A stretch of DNA of 64,000 nt from Sphingobacterium spiritivorum (GTDB lineage: Bacteria > Bacteroidota > Bacteroidia > Sphingobacteriales > Sphingobacteriaceae). The position numbers and the translations under genes are program-made. The notes under the pieces are model-generated. The model was not told the DNA's origin and did no database searches. It saw only the letters and a program-made list of their open reading frames with translations. How positions within the stretch are numbered: the first letter of the stretch is position 1; each line of letters opens with the position of its first letter. Positions 43,417-52,920 of the stretch are shown here, one piece after another. The DNA lies in assembly GCF_016724845.1 (NCBI RefSeq), contig NZ_CP068082.1, positions 4,154,001 through 4,218,000 on the forward strand, in the 5' to 3' direction.

Positions 43417-44403
43417 TTAGTATTTAAGTATTCTGGAATCGATTTCCGAACTAATGGGATATACGTCTTTGTAAATATCAATTCCCGTCTGTTCCAGAGG
43501 TATGCCGGCCATACTTGTTTTTTTGCCTTTGATCGAGATTTTATTCTTATTGTTAATATCGATCATAGCCCAGATTGGTTCCTCATAGACCAGTGTATAT
43601 TGGAGTATACGGTGTTTTTTGTAAAAGTCTTCTGAAAATGCCTGGTTTTTGAAATCTTCACCTGCCCAGTAATAGGACGCACTGTTGATCTGCACATAAT
43701 GTATCCCGTTTATTTCATTATGATAGTTCATGTGATGATGCCCGGTCAATACGAGGATGACCTTTTTGAATCCTGCCTTTTCGTTTATCTGCTCTAACAG
43801 ATAGCGGACCTCCATTCCGTTATCGAGTCCGCCTAAGGTATTTTCCAGCCCCTGATGACAAAAGATTACGGTTCTTAGAGAAGTCTTTTGCAGATCGTCT
43901 CTGAGCCACTCCAGTTGCTTCTTTGCGATTGTTCGCGGATAACCCGGTATCTCGGTTGTTTCACTTTTCTCATTACCGTCCAGGACAACAAAGTGAAAAC
44001 CATTCTTATCAAACGAATAGTAGGGGCGTTCAGCGGACCAGAATGCCAGCGATTGTTCTTTCGTATATCCGCCATCCGTATCATGATTGCCGAGCACATG
44101 ATATTTTTCACCCTCAAAGCTGTTCCATATATCCATCAAAGGCTTATTCTGAGGTTTGGGCATGCAGAAATCTCCCAGCTGGATAATGAAATCCGGTTTT
44201 TCCTGTTTCATTGCTTCAATAAAGGCTGCTGCCCGTTTTTCGCTGTCGTGCATCAGATCATAATGCAGATCTGTGATTACACCGAACCGGATCCTTTGAC
44301 TGGCTTTATCTGTACTTGTTCTGGCAGAGGCAAGTGCGGGACTCAGCAGAAGACCGGAGATCCCCAGTCCTCCGATTTTTAAAAATGATTTTCTGTTTAT
44401 CAT
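43417..44403 (-). CDS. Secreted calcineurin-like metallophosphoesterase
   Basis: The 328-residue product starts INRKSFLKIGGLGISGLLLS, close to a Tat signal (RK instead of RR, followed by FLK), with cleavage probably after LASA. All metal-ligand motifs are intact: ITDLHYD, LGDFC, LGNHD, FCHQGLEN and LTGHHHMNYH. It is the last gene of a minus-strand unit behind a phosphonatase-like HAD gene (33 nt), so a phosphate or phosphonate ester released during phosphonate-type metabolism is a plausible substrate. In Bacteroidota such secreted phosphoesterases are often annotated only as calcineurin-like. Confidence 0.87.
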   Translation of the reverse strand: MINRKSFLKIGGLGISGLLLSPALASARTSTDKASQRIRFGVITDLHYDLMHDSEKRAAAFIEAMKQEKPDFIIQLGDFCMPKPQNKPLMDIWNSFEGEKYHVLGNHDTDGGYTKEQSLAFWSAERPYYSFDKNGFHFVVLDGNEKSETTEIPGYPRTIAKKQLEWLRDDLQKTSLRTVIFCHQGLENTLGGLDNGMEVRYLLEQINEKAGFKKVILVLTGHHHMNYHNEINGIHYVQINSASYYWAGEDFKNQAFSEDFYKKHRILQYTLVYEEPIWAMIDINNKNKISIKGKKTSMAGIPLEQTGIDIYKDVYPISSEIDSRILKY

Positions 44404-44435
44404 AACTGGTTTTTAAATTAACAGTAATTCCTGTA

Positions 44436-45164
44436 TTATAAGGCTTTTATGAGTTCTATAATTTCCAATGGCTGATGTATAAGTTTATCCGAGGGATAAT
44501 AATTCAGTTCATGCACTGTATGTGTTCCGTAGAGTGATCCTACAGAATATCCAACATTAGCGCGGTGAGCGGATTGTAAATCCGAAGGCGTATCGCCGAT
44601 ATTGAAAACCGTAGCTGCATCACGGATCTGACATTTTTCCATCGCAAGATGAATCATATCCGGTTCAGGTCTGCCGTTTACGACATCACTGCTGGATACA
44701 GAACAATTGATAATATTGTTCGAAGTGTTATGCAGTCTTATGTAATTACTGTCCAGGTCTTTATCCCAGTCCAGTTTACGCAGAATTATAGCGGTAACCT
44801 TACGGTAAAATCCTGTAGTCAATGCGATCCGGATGTCATTTTCTCTGCAGAATTCAAATACTTCCGGTACTCCGTCATAAGGTTTTGCGCCGTATGTTTC
44901 ATAATGATGCTCAAGTGTATTGCAGAAAAAAGCATAGGACTCATCCACTTTGTCTTTAAACGAGGGATGATTTTCCCCGATTTCATCTTTCCAGATGGTT
45001 TCGAATACCCGGTATTTGGACCAGCCCATCATGCTGTTTATTTTTTCTGAAGACACTTCCAGTTGTGTTGCCCGGATGGCTTCAAAAAAACATTTTTCGA
45101 CTTCACGATTGTCCTGTACGGTCGTACCGGCCATATCAAACAGGGCTAATTTAATTTTACTCAT
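44436..45164 (-). CDS. Phosphonatase-like HAD hydrolase
   Basis: I start at ATG 45164 (MSKIKLALFDMAGTTVQDNR, 242 residues); the open frame continues upstream to 45410 but that part is in the alcohol dehydrogenase gene in another frame. HAD motif I is FDMAGTT (nucleophile Asp), motif II is LTTGF, and motif III/IV is FNIGDTPSDLQSAHRANVG. AGTT and the cap helix region are characteristic of phosphonoacetaldehyde-hydrolase-like enzymes (the PhnX-like group), but a clear Schiff-base Lys is not identified, so it may be a phosphatase of related compounds. Its start overlaps the preceding stop by 8 nt. Confidence 0.82.
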   Translation of the reverse strand: MSKIKLALFDMAGTTVQDNREVEKCFFEAIRATQLEVSSEKINSMMGWSKYRVFETIWKDEIGENHPSFKDKVDESYAFFCNTLEHHYETYGAKPYDGVPEVFEFCRENDIRIALTTGFYRKVTAIILRKLDWDKDLDSNYIRLHNTSNNIINCSVSSSDVVNGRPEPDMIHLAMEKCQIRDAATVFNIGDTPSDLQSAHRANVGYSVGSLYGTHTVHELNYYPSDKLIHQPLEIIELIKAL

Positions 45165-45615
45165 AATTATTGATCTGTTGTGGTTTGACAAATGATATAA
45201 TATGCGTAGCCACCCCACCATGGAAACTGTCTGCTTCTGTAAGCTGACGATGCCCGTATTTATAAAGTGCTGTATTTTTCTGTGGAATATCCGGATTGTA
45301 GCTGTCTGTCTGTGGATCACTGGCAAATACAGTCCAGGTGACCAGATCGCCTTTTTGCAAGGTACTGTCGATGGCATCATATGCTTTATAATCAGAAGCG
45401 ATATCCTCAATGACGCCTACAATTTCGTGTCCCAGAATGGTCGGACAGGGTTCCTGACGTATACCGCAATAGGTGTGAAGATCACTTCCGCAAAGGGTGA
45501 TATAGCAGATTTTTACTAATATTTCTCCCTCCGAGAGCGATCGGACAGGCTGGCTGTGCACAGCCGGAGGCATGTTAGATTGTTCAAAAACCAGAAAATT
45601 GCCCTGTTTTATCAT
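45157..45615 (-). pseudogene. Truncated zinc-type alcohol dehydrogenase (N-terminal domain only)
   Basis: The 152-residue frame contains only the GroES-like half of a medium-chain dehydrogenase (CYITLCGSDLHTYCG, TILGHEIVGVIED, GDLVTWTVFASD). It stops soon after GGVATHI, where a full protein of about 360 residues would continue into the NAD-binding domain. The stop lies exactly at the start of the HAD gene (ATGAGTAA overlap), so an internal deletion is likely. The segment SDPQTDSYNPDIPQKNTALY lacks the structural-zinc cysteines expected there. Relatives of this pairing are the dehydrogenases associated with phosphonate catabolism. It could also be a shortened functional protein; I think less likely. 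Confidence 0.68.
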
Positions 45616-45816
45616 AATGGTAGTATAAATATATAAAATGTTTTGTAATACTAAACAATGTTTATTTATACTGTATTTTATTAGTGTTAAACAATTATGA
45701 AGATTGCAGGGATAGGTGAGGTACGCAGGTGTTGCTCCGAATACTTATAAAGTGTGAAAGGGTACTTATAAAAAAGACAAAGAATTTCCCTTTTTCCTTA
45801 CTACAGGAAACAAAAA

Positions 45817-45839
45817 TACCCCTGAAATTTTCAGGGGTA
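45817..45839 (-). terminator. Terminator of acnA
   Basis: The palindrome TACCCCTGAAA / TTTCAGGGGTA is followed on the minus strand by TTTTTG. It lies 23 nt past the acnA stop codon. Confidence 0.88.
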
Positions 45840-45861
45840 GGTGCTATATTCATTTAGCTTG

Positions 45862-48636
45862 TTAATTATTCTTCAGGTATTCTCTCAATACATATTGCAG
45901 GATACCATCATTCTTGTAATATTCTATCTCTATAGCGGAATCCAGTCTGGCTTTGACTTTGAAGTCAGTCGCTTTGCCTGAAGGATGTACTGCATTGACG
46001 TCCAGTAATTTATGCGGACTCAGGTTTTCGGCCAGTCCCGTGATGGTAAATGTTTCTGTTCCGTCCAGTCCCAGAGATTCGGCATTCTGACCTTCTACAA
46101 ATACCAGCGGTGCTACGCCCATACCGACCAGATTGCTGCGGTGTATACGTTCAAAGCTTTCGGCTATAACTGCTTTTATACCCAGCAGAAATGTTCCTTT
46201 AGCTGCCCAGTCTCTGGATGATCCTGATCCGTATTCTTTACCTGCTAATACAATAAGTGGTGTCTGATCTTTCTGGTAGGCCATAGCGGTCTCATATACG
46301 GTATTCACTTCGTTATCTGGAAAATAGATACTGTATCCACCTTCTTTTTCAACGATCTTATTTTTAATACGTACATTGGCAAAAGTACCCCGCATCATGA
46401 CTTCGTGATTCCCTCTTCGTGATCCGTAAGAGTTGAAGTCAGCCTGTGCGACATCGTGAGCCAGTAAGTACTGACCTGCAGAAGTGTTATCTTTGAACGA
46501 GCCGGCAGGGGAGATATGGTCTGTCGTGACCGAATCTCCGAGATATAATAACACACGTGCGTCTTTGATATCTGTTACCGGATTTAAGGTCTCTTTCAGC
46601 CCCTCAAAGAATGGTGATTCCTTGATATAGGTAGAATCTGATTTCCATTCGTAGTTTTGTTCCAGATTGACCTGCAGATTCTGCCAGTCTGTAGACCCGT
46701 CAAAGATGACGTCATATACTTCCTGAAAATCTTCCTGTTTCACACAGTCATTGATGGTCCGGATAATCTCTTCCCGGCTCGGCCATATATCTTTCAGATA
46801 CACCGGATTGCCATTCGGATCATAATCCAGCGGATCTTCCAGCAGGTTGATATCTACACGACCCACCAGTGCATAGGCAACTACGAGCATAGGTGACATC
46901 AGAAAGTTCATCTTTACCTGCGGATGTACACGTGCTTCGAAATTACGATTGCCGGAGAGCACCGATGCCACTACCAGTTCGCCTTTATCTACGGCTTCAG
47001 CGATATGCGGAGGAAGCGGGCCTGAGTTGCCGATACAGGAAGTACAGCCGTATCCCACGGTATGAAACCTTAAGGCATCCAGATCTACATTCAGTCCGGC
47101 CCGTTCCAGATATTGAGTGACGACTTTAGATCCCGGAGCCAGAGATGTTTTGACCCAGGACTTGGTCCGTAATCCTTTTTCTACCGCATTGCGGGCCAGT
47201 AGTCCGGCGCCGATCATGACGGCAGGGTTGGAGGTATTGGTACAACTGGTGATGGCTGCAATCACGATACTGCCATCGCTCAGGATAAATTCTTTATTCT
47301 TATGCTTGATACGGACGGACTGTAGGGCTTCTTTATCTACCTGAAAATTATTAGGAGCTGTGAGTGGCACTTTTCCGAAGGTGAATTCAGTTCCTGATCC
47401 GCCATCTGCCAGCCAGGCCGCTTCACGGCGATCCTGAAAAGGCTGGTATTCTCTGTTGTGTTCTTTATCCAGCAAGGTAGCAAATTTGCTTCCCAGTTCT
47501 TTCACGATGATCTTATCCTGCGGACGTTTGGGTCCTGAAACGGTTGGTTCTAATGTAGACAGATCAAATTCGACTAATGACGAATACTGGATGGTCTCAT
47601 TGCCGGTTCGCCACAGCAGATTTTCCTTACAATAGGTTTCTACAATCTCTATCTGCTCTTTGGAACGATTGGTCGCATGCATATATTCCAATGTGCGGTT
47701 ATCGATAGGGAAGTAGGTGACAGTACAGCCAAATTCAGGCGACATATTGGAGATTGTAGCGCGATCCGTTACCGTCAGGTTGTCTAGTCCTTCGCCGAAG
47801 ACTTCCACAAATTTGCCTACTACTCCTTTATCTCTCAATATTTTGGTAATGGAAAGTACCATATCAGTAGCGGTACAGGCATCCGGGATATTTCCGGTAA
47901 GTTTCAGACCGATGACTTCAGGACAGGTAAAGAAGATGGGCTGCCCCAGCATTGCGGCTTCCGCTTCTATACCTCCTACACCCCAGCCAATGACGCCGAT
48001 ACCATTTACCATCGGGGTATGCGAATCAGTACCGACTAAGGAATCCGGAAATAACCAGCCTTCTCTGCTGATGACTCCCTTGGCCAGATATTCCAGATTG
48101 ACCTGATGGCAGATTCCCATTCCGGGAGGAACAACTGTAAAATTACGGAGTCCTTTTTGCGCCCATTTCAGGAGCTCATAGCGTTCGGTATTGCGGTCAT
48201 ATTCGAGTTGTACATTCTTATCATAGGAATAATCTGTGCCGAAGTAATCTACCTGTACGGAATGGTCAATTACCAGATCCACGGGGATAGCCGGATTTAT
48301 CTTTTGTCCGTCTTTTCCGTGGCGTACATATTCTGCCCGCAGGGAGGCCATATCCACGACAGCGGGTACACCGGTGAAATCCTGCATCAGAATACGGGCC
48401 GGCTTGAAGGGTATATCTTTGTCTACGGGAGCCGGTGACCAGTGAAGCAATGTATTGACATGTTCATCGGTAATGCTGAACCCGTCAAAATTGCGGAGTA
48501 CATTTTCCAATAAAATCCGGATACTGAACGGAAGATGATCTACCGAACCTCCGGGAAGGTTTTTCAGCGAACTGTAATGATAGGTTGTGCCATTAACATC
48601 AAGTTTCTGAAGTGATTTTGCTTTAGATGTGTCCAT
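45862..48636 (-). CDS. acnA: Aconitate hydratase A
   Basis: The 924-residue product is a full-length AcnA/IRP1-type aconitase. It interconverts citrate and isocitrate in the citric acid cycle using a [4Fe-4S] cluster; the three cysteine ligands are in AAITSCTNTSNPAVMIG and VGYGCTSCIGNSGPL. Other signatures are PDSLVGTDSHTPMVNGIGV, GWGVGGIEAEAAMLGQP and, in the C-terminal swivel domain, YGSRRGNHEVMMRGTFAN and LAGKEYGSGSSRDWAAKGT. Its own transcription unit, ending at the terminator at 45817. Divergent from mnmE. Confidence 0.97.
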   Translation of the reverse strand: MDTSKAKSLQKLDVNGTTYHYSSLKNLPGGSVDHLPFSIRILLENVLRNFDGFSITDEHVNTLLHWSPAPVDKDIPFKPARILMQDFTGVPAVVDMASLRAEYVRHGKDGQKINPAIPVDLVIDHSVQVDYFGTDYSYDKNVQLEYDRNTERYELLKWAQKGLRNFTVVPPGMGICHQVNLEYLAKGVISREGWLFPDSLVGTDSHTPMVNGIGVIGWGVGGIEAEAAMLGQPIFFTCPEVIGLKLTGNIPDACTATDMVLSITKILRDKGVVGKFVEVFGEGLDNLTVTDRATISNMSPEFGCTVTYFPIDNRTLEYMHATNRSKEQIEIVETYCKENLLWRTGNETIQYSSLVEFDLSTLEPTVSGPKRPQDKIIVKELGSKFATLLDKEHNREYQPFQDRREAAWLADGGSGTEFTFGKVPLTAPNNFQVDKEALQSVRIKHKNKEFILSDGSIVIAAITSCTNTSNPAVMIGAGLLARNAVEKGLRTKSWVKTSLAPGSKVVTQYLERAGLNVDLDALRFHTVGYGCTSCIGNSGPLPPHIAEAVDKGELVVASVLSGNRNFEARVHPQVKMNFLMSPMLVVAYALVGRVDINLLEDPLDYDPNGNPVYLKDIWPSREEIIRTINDCVKQEDFQEVYDVIFDGSTDWQNLQVNLEQNYEWKSDSTYIKESPFFEGLKETLNPVTDIKDARVLLYLGDSVTTDHISPAGSFKDNTSAGQYLLAHDVAQADFNSYGSRRGNHEVMMRGTFANVRIKNKIVEKEGGYSIYFPDNEVNTVYETAMAYQKDQTPLIVLAGKEYGSGSSRDWAAKGTFLLGIKAVIAESFERIHRSNLVGMGVAPLVFVEGQNAESLGLDGTETFTITGLAENLSPHKLLDVNAVHPSGKATDFKVKARLDSAIEIEYYKNDGILQYVLREYLKNN

Positions 48637-48834
48637 AAATTATCTCTCTTGTATAGTATTAACAAGTGATTTTTGAAATCGTTGTCAAAAAAATGAAATT
48701 TTCGCTCAGGACTGTTTTGTTTCAGATACGGCTGTCATTTTCCTGTTGCCAGCTGTCTTACAGCTGAGGGAAACCGGAATTTAAAACGGGCAATATTGTG
48801 TCTTTCTGCGCCTGTTCTTTGCTGTTGAAATACG

Positions 48835-48842
48835 TATCTTTG
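48835..48842 (+). promoter_or_regulatory. -7 box directly before mnmE (near-leaderless transcript)
   Basis: TATCTTTG matches TAnnTTTG and ends 4 nt before the mnmE ATG at 48847. Transcription normally starts a few bases after this box, so the mRNA would have almost no leader. I found no good -33 element at the usual distance. Confidence 0.5.
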
Positions 48843-48846
48843 CAGC

Positions 48847-50223
48847 ATGTCTACATCTTCTATTCAACAACAAGAGACTATAGTTGCATTGGCTACGGCC
48901 AATGGTAATGGTGCTATCGCTGTGATCCGTCTTTCGGGCAAGGATGCTATTGAAATTGCCAATCAGGTTTTTCGTGGCAAGGATCTTTCTGCTCAACCTT
49001 CTCATACGGTTCATTTCGGTACCATCCGGGATGGAGAGGAAATTCTGGATGAGGTGCTGGTCACCTTATTTGTAGGCCCTAATTCTTACACGAAGGAGCA
49101 TGTGGTGGAAATATCTACACACAACTCTAAATATATTATCGAACGTATTATCAGCTTACTGATCCGCAAGGGGGCAAGGGCTGCCAAGCCGGGAGAATTT
49201 ACACTGCGTGCTTTCCTGAACGGTGGTATGGATCTTTCGCAGGCAGAGGCGGTGGCGGATCTGATTGCGTCTAATTCGGCGGCATCCCATCAGATCGCTA
49301 TGCAGCAGATGAGGGGCGGATTTTCCAATCAGCTACGGAAGCTACGGGATGATCTGATTCATTTTGCTTCGCTTATCGAACTGGAACTTGATTTTTCGGA
49401 GGAGGATGTGGAGTTTGCAAACCGGGATCAGCTGAAGCTGCTGATTTTACAGATCAATTCGGTAGTACGAAAACTTATTCAGTCTTTTGAACAGGGAAAT
49501 GTGCTCAAAAATGGTGTTCCGGTGGTTATTGCCGGCAAACCGAATGTGGGTAAATCTACTTTGCTGAACGCTTTGCTGAATGAAGAACGTGCTATTGTAT
49601 CGGATATCGCCGGTACTACACGGGATACAATCGAAGATGAGATTAATATTCATGGAGTGACGTTCCGTTTTATTGATACGGCTGGTATACGCGAAACGGT
49701 AGATGTGATTGAGGCAAAAGGCGTGGAGCGTACCCGAGAAAAGATGAAACAGGCACGCCTGATTATCTATCTCTTTGATCCGGTACAGGATACGATTGCG
49801 GATGTGGAAACGCAACTGGAAGAGGTGCGAAGCCTGAATATTCCTTTTGTGACGATTATCAATAAGTCGGATTTGCTGTCGGAAGAACAGCGTGCCGGAT
49901 ATCAGTCTCTTTCTCCGGTATTTATTTCTGCTAAGGAGCAGATCGGCGTTGAAGAACTGAAGGATGAACTGCTGCGTCAGGTGAACCTGGCTAATCTGAA
50001 TACGGATGATGTAATGGTAACTAATATTCGCCATGTCGAAGCGCTGCAGCATACGGAAGATTCGCTGGGCAGGGTACTGTTTGGTATTGATAATCCGGTT
50101 ACTTCTGACTTCCTGGCTATGGATATCCGCCAGGCGCTGTATCACCTGGGAGAAATCACGGGTAGTGTTTCTACAGATGATCTGCTGGATAATATCTTTA
50201 GTAAGTTTTGTATCGGGAAGTAA
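48847..50223 (+). CDS. mnmE: tRNA modification GTPase MnmE
   Basis: The 458-residue product has the complete MnmE layout: N-terminal folate-binding domain (ETIVALATANGNGAIAVIRL, then GEFTLRAFLNGGMDLSQAEA), an inserted G domain with GKPNVGKST (about 224), the switch region AGTTRDTIED, DTAG and NKSD, and the C-terminal FCIGK with the conserved Cys. With MnmG it makes the 5-carboxymethylaminomethyl group on wobble uridine. Length is normal. MnmG is not in the window. Start ATG at 48847, immediately behind a -7 promoter box. Confidence 0.97.
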   Translation: MSTSSIQQQETIVALATANGNGAIAVIRLSGKDAIEIANQVFRGKDLSAQPSHTVHFGTIRDGEEILDEVLVTLFVGPNSYTKEHVVEISTHNSKYIIERIISLLIRKGARAAKPGEFTLRAFLNGGMDLSQAEAVADLIASNSAASHQIAMQQMRGGFSNQLRKLRDDLIHFASLIELELDFSEEDVEFANRDQLKLLILQINSVVRKLIQSFEQGNVLKNGVPVVIAGKPNVGKSTLLNALLNEERAIVSDIAGTTRDTIEDEINIHGVTFRFIDTAGIRETVDVIEAKGVERTREKMKQARLIIYLFDPVQDTIADVETQLEEVRSLNIPFVTIINKSDLLSEEQRAGYQSLSPVFISAKEQIGVEELKDELLRQVNLANLNTDDVMVTNIRHVEALQHTEDSLGRVLFGIDNPVTSDFLAMDIRQALYHLGEITGSVSTDDLLDNIFSKFCIGK

Positions 50224-50335
50224 AGCTGTTTTACTTTGTGTTTCTTCGTTTGTTAACCAGTGATTTAGTTCTTTTTGACTTTTCTTTGAATTAGATATTC
50301 TGATTGAACTCTCACGTTGTAAAGTTTTTAAAAAA

Positions 50336-51082
50336 ATGAAGATTCAAATAATCAGTGATTTACATCAGGAGTTTGGGATGACGGAATTATCTTTTGATAA
50401 GGCTGACATTGTTGTATTTGCCGGTGATATAAATCTCGGCATAAAAGGAATTCAGTGGATTCAATCAACTATAAAATCCAAACCTGTAATTTATGTGCTT
50501 GGAAACCATGAATACTACAAAGGATCGTATCCCAAAACGCTCCATAAAGTAAGAGCCTTAGCTGAAAATTCAAATGTTCATGTATTAGAGGATTCATATA
50601 TTGATATAGATAATATTCGATTCCACGGTTGCACGTTATGGACAGATTTTTCAGTATTTGGTAATTCAGTGGAATATGGTATCATTTGTCAGTCGACCAT
50701 GAGCGATTATAAAATGATAAGGCGTGACCCTTCTTATTCAAAGATGCGCTCCGTTGATACTTTTCAAATTCATCAGGTGTCACGGAAATGGTTAGAAGGA
50801 AGTTTACAAGGTTCTGAGAAATCTAAAAATATTGTAGTTACACATCATGCGCCAGGTTTACAGTCTGTACCAACAGAATATAAAAATGATCCTGTATCGG
50901 CTGCATATGCTTCTGATATGGAAGATTTTATTTTAATGCATCAACCAGATTTCTGGATTCATGGTCATATCCATACACCAAGTCGATATCATATTGGGAA
51001 GACAGAAATTATATGTAATCCGCATGGCTATATAGATGAGCCTTATAATGGTTATGAGAAGGAGTTGGTTGTTGAAGTGTAG
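50336..51082 (+). CDS. Cytoplasmic metallophosphoesterase
   Basis: The 248-residue product has no signal peptide and all calcineurin-like motifs: IISDLHQEFG, VFAGDINLG, YVLGNHEYYKG, VVTHHAPG and HGHIHTPSRY. It belongs to the small YfcE-like or Icc-like phosphoesterases. A closely similar architecture is found in proteins linked to mobile and defence regions. It lies 112 nt after mnmE and 33 nt (convergent) before the small basic gene at 51115. Substrate unknown. Base composition falls from here towards 55000, suggesting the start of an accessory stretch. Confidence 0.88.
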   Translation: MKIQIISDLHQEFGMTELSFDKADIVVFAGDINLGIKGIQWIQSTIKSKPVIYVLGNHEYYKGSYPKTLHKVRALAENSNVHVLEDSYIDIDNIRFHGCTLWTDFSVFGNSVEYGIICQSTMSDYKMIRRDPSYSKMRSVDTFQIHQVSRKWLEGSLQGSEKSKNIVVTHHAPGLQSVPTEYKNDPVSAAYASDMEDFILMHQPDFWIHGHIHTPSRYHIGKTEIICNPHGYIDEPYNGYEKELVVEV

Positions 51083-51114
51083 ACTTAAACTAGTTTTGCG
51101 AAAAGACCAAAAAG

Positions 51115-51342
51115 CTATTTCCGCATATCCTTATTTGTGGCATTACGACGATACCGTTTACCATCTTTAGCACCATCCCAAACGCTGGTTACTCCTTGCT
51201 TTTTAGTTGGAACCTCTTTTTCCAGACGTATTAGTTTTTTGGATACTTTTCTAAAAGTTCTATTCCATCGCCTTTTATCTTGTTTTTCTGTTTCAGCTGT
51301 AGTGATTCCGAATATTTTAGTTTTTCTTACTGATCGGGACAT
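51115..51342 (-). CDS. 75-residue basic protein of unknown function
   Basis: I take the ATG at 51342: MSRSVRKTKIFGITTAETEK, followed by a strongly basic sequence with KQDKRRWNRTFRKVSKKLIR and ending KRYRRNATNKDMRK. More than a quarter of its residues are Lys or Arg, with little hydrophobic sequence, so nucleic-acid or ribosome binding is plausible. I recall similar small hypothetical proteins in Bacteroidota but no function. A plus-strand open frame antisense to it (51137-51499) is a shadow. Confidence 0.62.
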   Translation of the reverse strand: MSRSVRKTKIFGITTAETEKQDKRRWNRTFRKVSKKLIRLEKEVPTKKQGVTSVWDGAKDGKRYRRNATNKDMRK

Positions 51343-51607
51343 GTTTTTTTTGTTTGACACAAATATAATTAATAGCACATCCAACATGCACATTGAACAA
51401 TTCTTTAATCATCCGCTTTTTAGGTTAGTAATTGTTAAATTTACTTCAATAGATGATATCATAACTGCATCCGATCTTGGCATAGAATCAGGCAAATAAA
51501 TTCAAAAATTAAAAATATTTTTTTCTTATCAGTAGCTGTTTTATTTTTAGTGACAATTACAATCCAAATATAGATTATGATTTTAAAACGGAAAATTAAT
51601 CAATAAA

Positions 51608-52825
51608 ATGAATAGACTAATACTAATCGGTAATGGTTTTGATTTAGCGCATGGATTGAAGACCAGTTATAAGGATTTTATCTTCTGGTATTTGGATAAG
51701 TGTTTTAATCAAGCAGGAATATACGATAATGGCCATTATTTTGAAGATGATTTTCTTCGTGTTGAAGTTCTAGAATATTATAGGCTTATGGATCTTGTCA
51801 AAAATGCTGGTGACATGGGTATAAGCAGATACTTGTACGAAAATAAAATCTTAAAATTATATTTGGATTTTGAGCCCACTCGAGAATATGTTGCTCCCGA
51901 CAATATTGAAAAATATGGATGTGTAAATACAATTCCCGCTCATAATGTATCCTTTAAATCGATATTTTTCAAACAACTTATTTATACATGTTTAGACTGC
52001 GGATGGGTGGATATTGAACAAGAGTATTTTGATGCACTGAAGAAATTTAATGATTCAGATAATGTCCATGATTTGGAATATATCCAAACTTTGAATAATC
52101 AATTCGCTTTTTTAAAAAGTAAGCTTGAAGAGTATTTAACGCTAGAAAATAATAGTTTTGATCAAATAGTAAATTATCCTCTTAGTAAATTATTAAGTCA
52201 AGACTTTAATTATGAGGATTTTGAAACAAGTATGGATGATGATGAATTGAGATTCAAGTTAGATTTAGATCATTCTGTTAACGAAAGTAATATCGTTCAA
52301 CATAAAGCGTATATTTTGAATTTTAACTATACCAATACATGTTATTCTTATTTAGAAGAATTAAGAAAAAGAACCTTTTCTCAAGTTGCTATAAACCATA
52401 TTCATGGTCAATTAAATAGTGCTGATAACCCGATTATATTTGGTTTTGGAGATGAGCATGATAAGGATTATGCTTTATTTGAAGAACAACGCAATAATAA
52501 TCTTTTCGAGCATGTGAAGTCGTATCATTACTTGAAAACACCTAATTATCGTGACTTAACACGATTCCTGAATGAAGGGTATTACCAAGTTTTTGTTTTA
52601 GGACACTCTTGCGGTCTATCAGATCGAACCATGTTTAAAGAAATATTCGATCATGAAAATTGTAAGTCTGTAAAGATTTTTCATTATACAGATGGTAATG
52701 GTAGAAATGACTTTTTTGACAAGACAATTAACCTAGGTCGTCATTTTACAGATAAAGGACGCATGCGGAAGCTAATAGTAAATTTTAATGATGCAGATGC
52801 TGTTCCGCAGTTTGAAAATAAGTAA
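51608..52825 (+). CDS. AbiH-family protein (phage abortive infection)
   Basis: The 405-residue product starts MNRLILIGNGFDLAHGLKTS YKDF, the diagnostic N-terminus of the AbiH family (PF14253), with NFNYTNT (about 240-246), HIHGQ, IIFGFGDEHD and VLGHSCGLSDRT as the later conserved blocks. AbiH was found in Lactococcus as an abortive-infection protein against phage; the biochemical activity is not known to me, although the nucleotide-like GNGFD loop suggests NAD or nucleotide binding. It is AT-rich compared with mnmE and stands alone before hipBA. Length is normal for the family. Confidence 0.88.
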   Translation: MNRLILIGNGFDLAHGLKTSYKDFIFWYLDKCFNQAGIYDNGHYFEDDFLRVEVLEYYRLMDLVKNAGDMGISRYLYENKILKLYLDFEPTREYVAPDNIEKYGCVNTIPAHNVSFKSIFFKQLIYTCLDCGWVDIEQEYFDALKKFNDSDNVHDLEYIQTLNNQFAFLKSKLEEYLTLENNSFDQIVNYPLSKLLSQDFNYEDFETSMDDDELRFKLDLDHSVNESNIVQHKAYILNFNYTNTCYSYLEELRKRTFSQVAINHIHGQLNSADNPIIFGFGDEHDKDYALFEEQRNNNLFEHVKSYHYLKTPNYRDLTRFLNEGYYQVFVLGHSCGLSDRTMFKEIFDHENCKSVKIFHYTDGNGRNDFFDKTINLGRHFTDKGRMRKLIVNFNDADAVPQFENK

Positions 52826-52920
52826 GAGATGTCAACATATAAAGAATGTGGAAAGTCCTATCCCAGCTGTCGGAAAAATAATATAGTGGATCGAATTAAA
52901 TGTTTGTTTATTGTTTGATT

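Noticed and set aside
45165..45410. Upstream extension of the HAD gene
   Set aside because: It reads through the dehydrogenase gene in another frame; MSKIKLALFDMAGTT is the normal start of this family.
45616..45816. Direct TAAACAAT motifs before the truncated dehydrogenase as an operator
   Set aside because: Two short AT-rich matches in an AT-rich region are not enough evidence.
47717..48438. Two long open frames antisense to acnA
   Set aside because: They are shadows of the conserved aconitase sequence; long antisense frames are common opposite well-biased genes.
51137..51499. Open frame of 120 codons on plus
   Set aside because: It is antisense to the small basic gene, whose start and composition are better.
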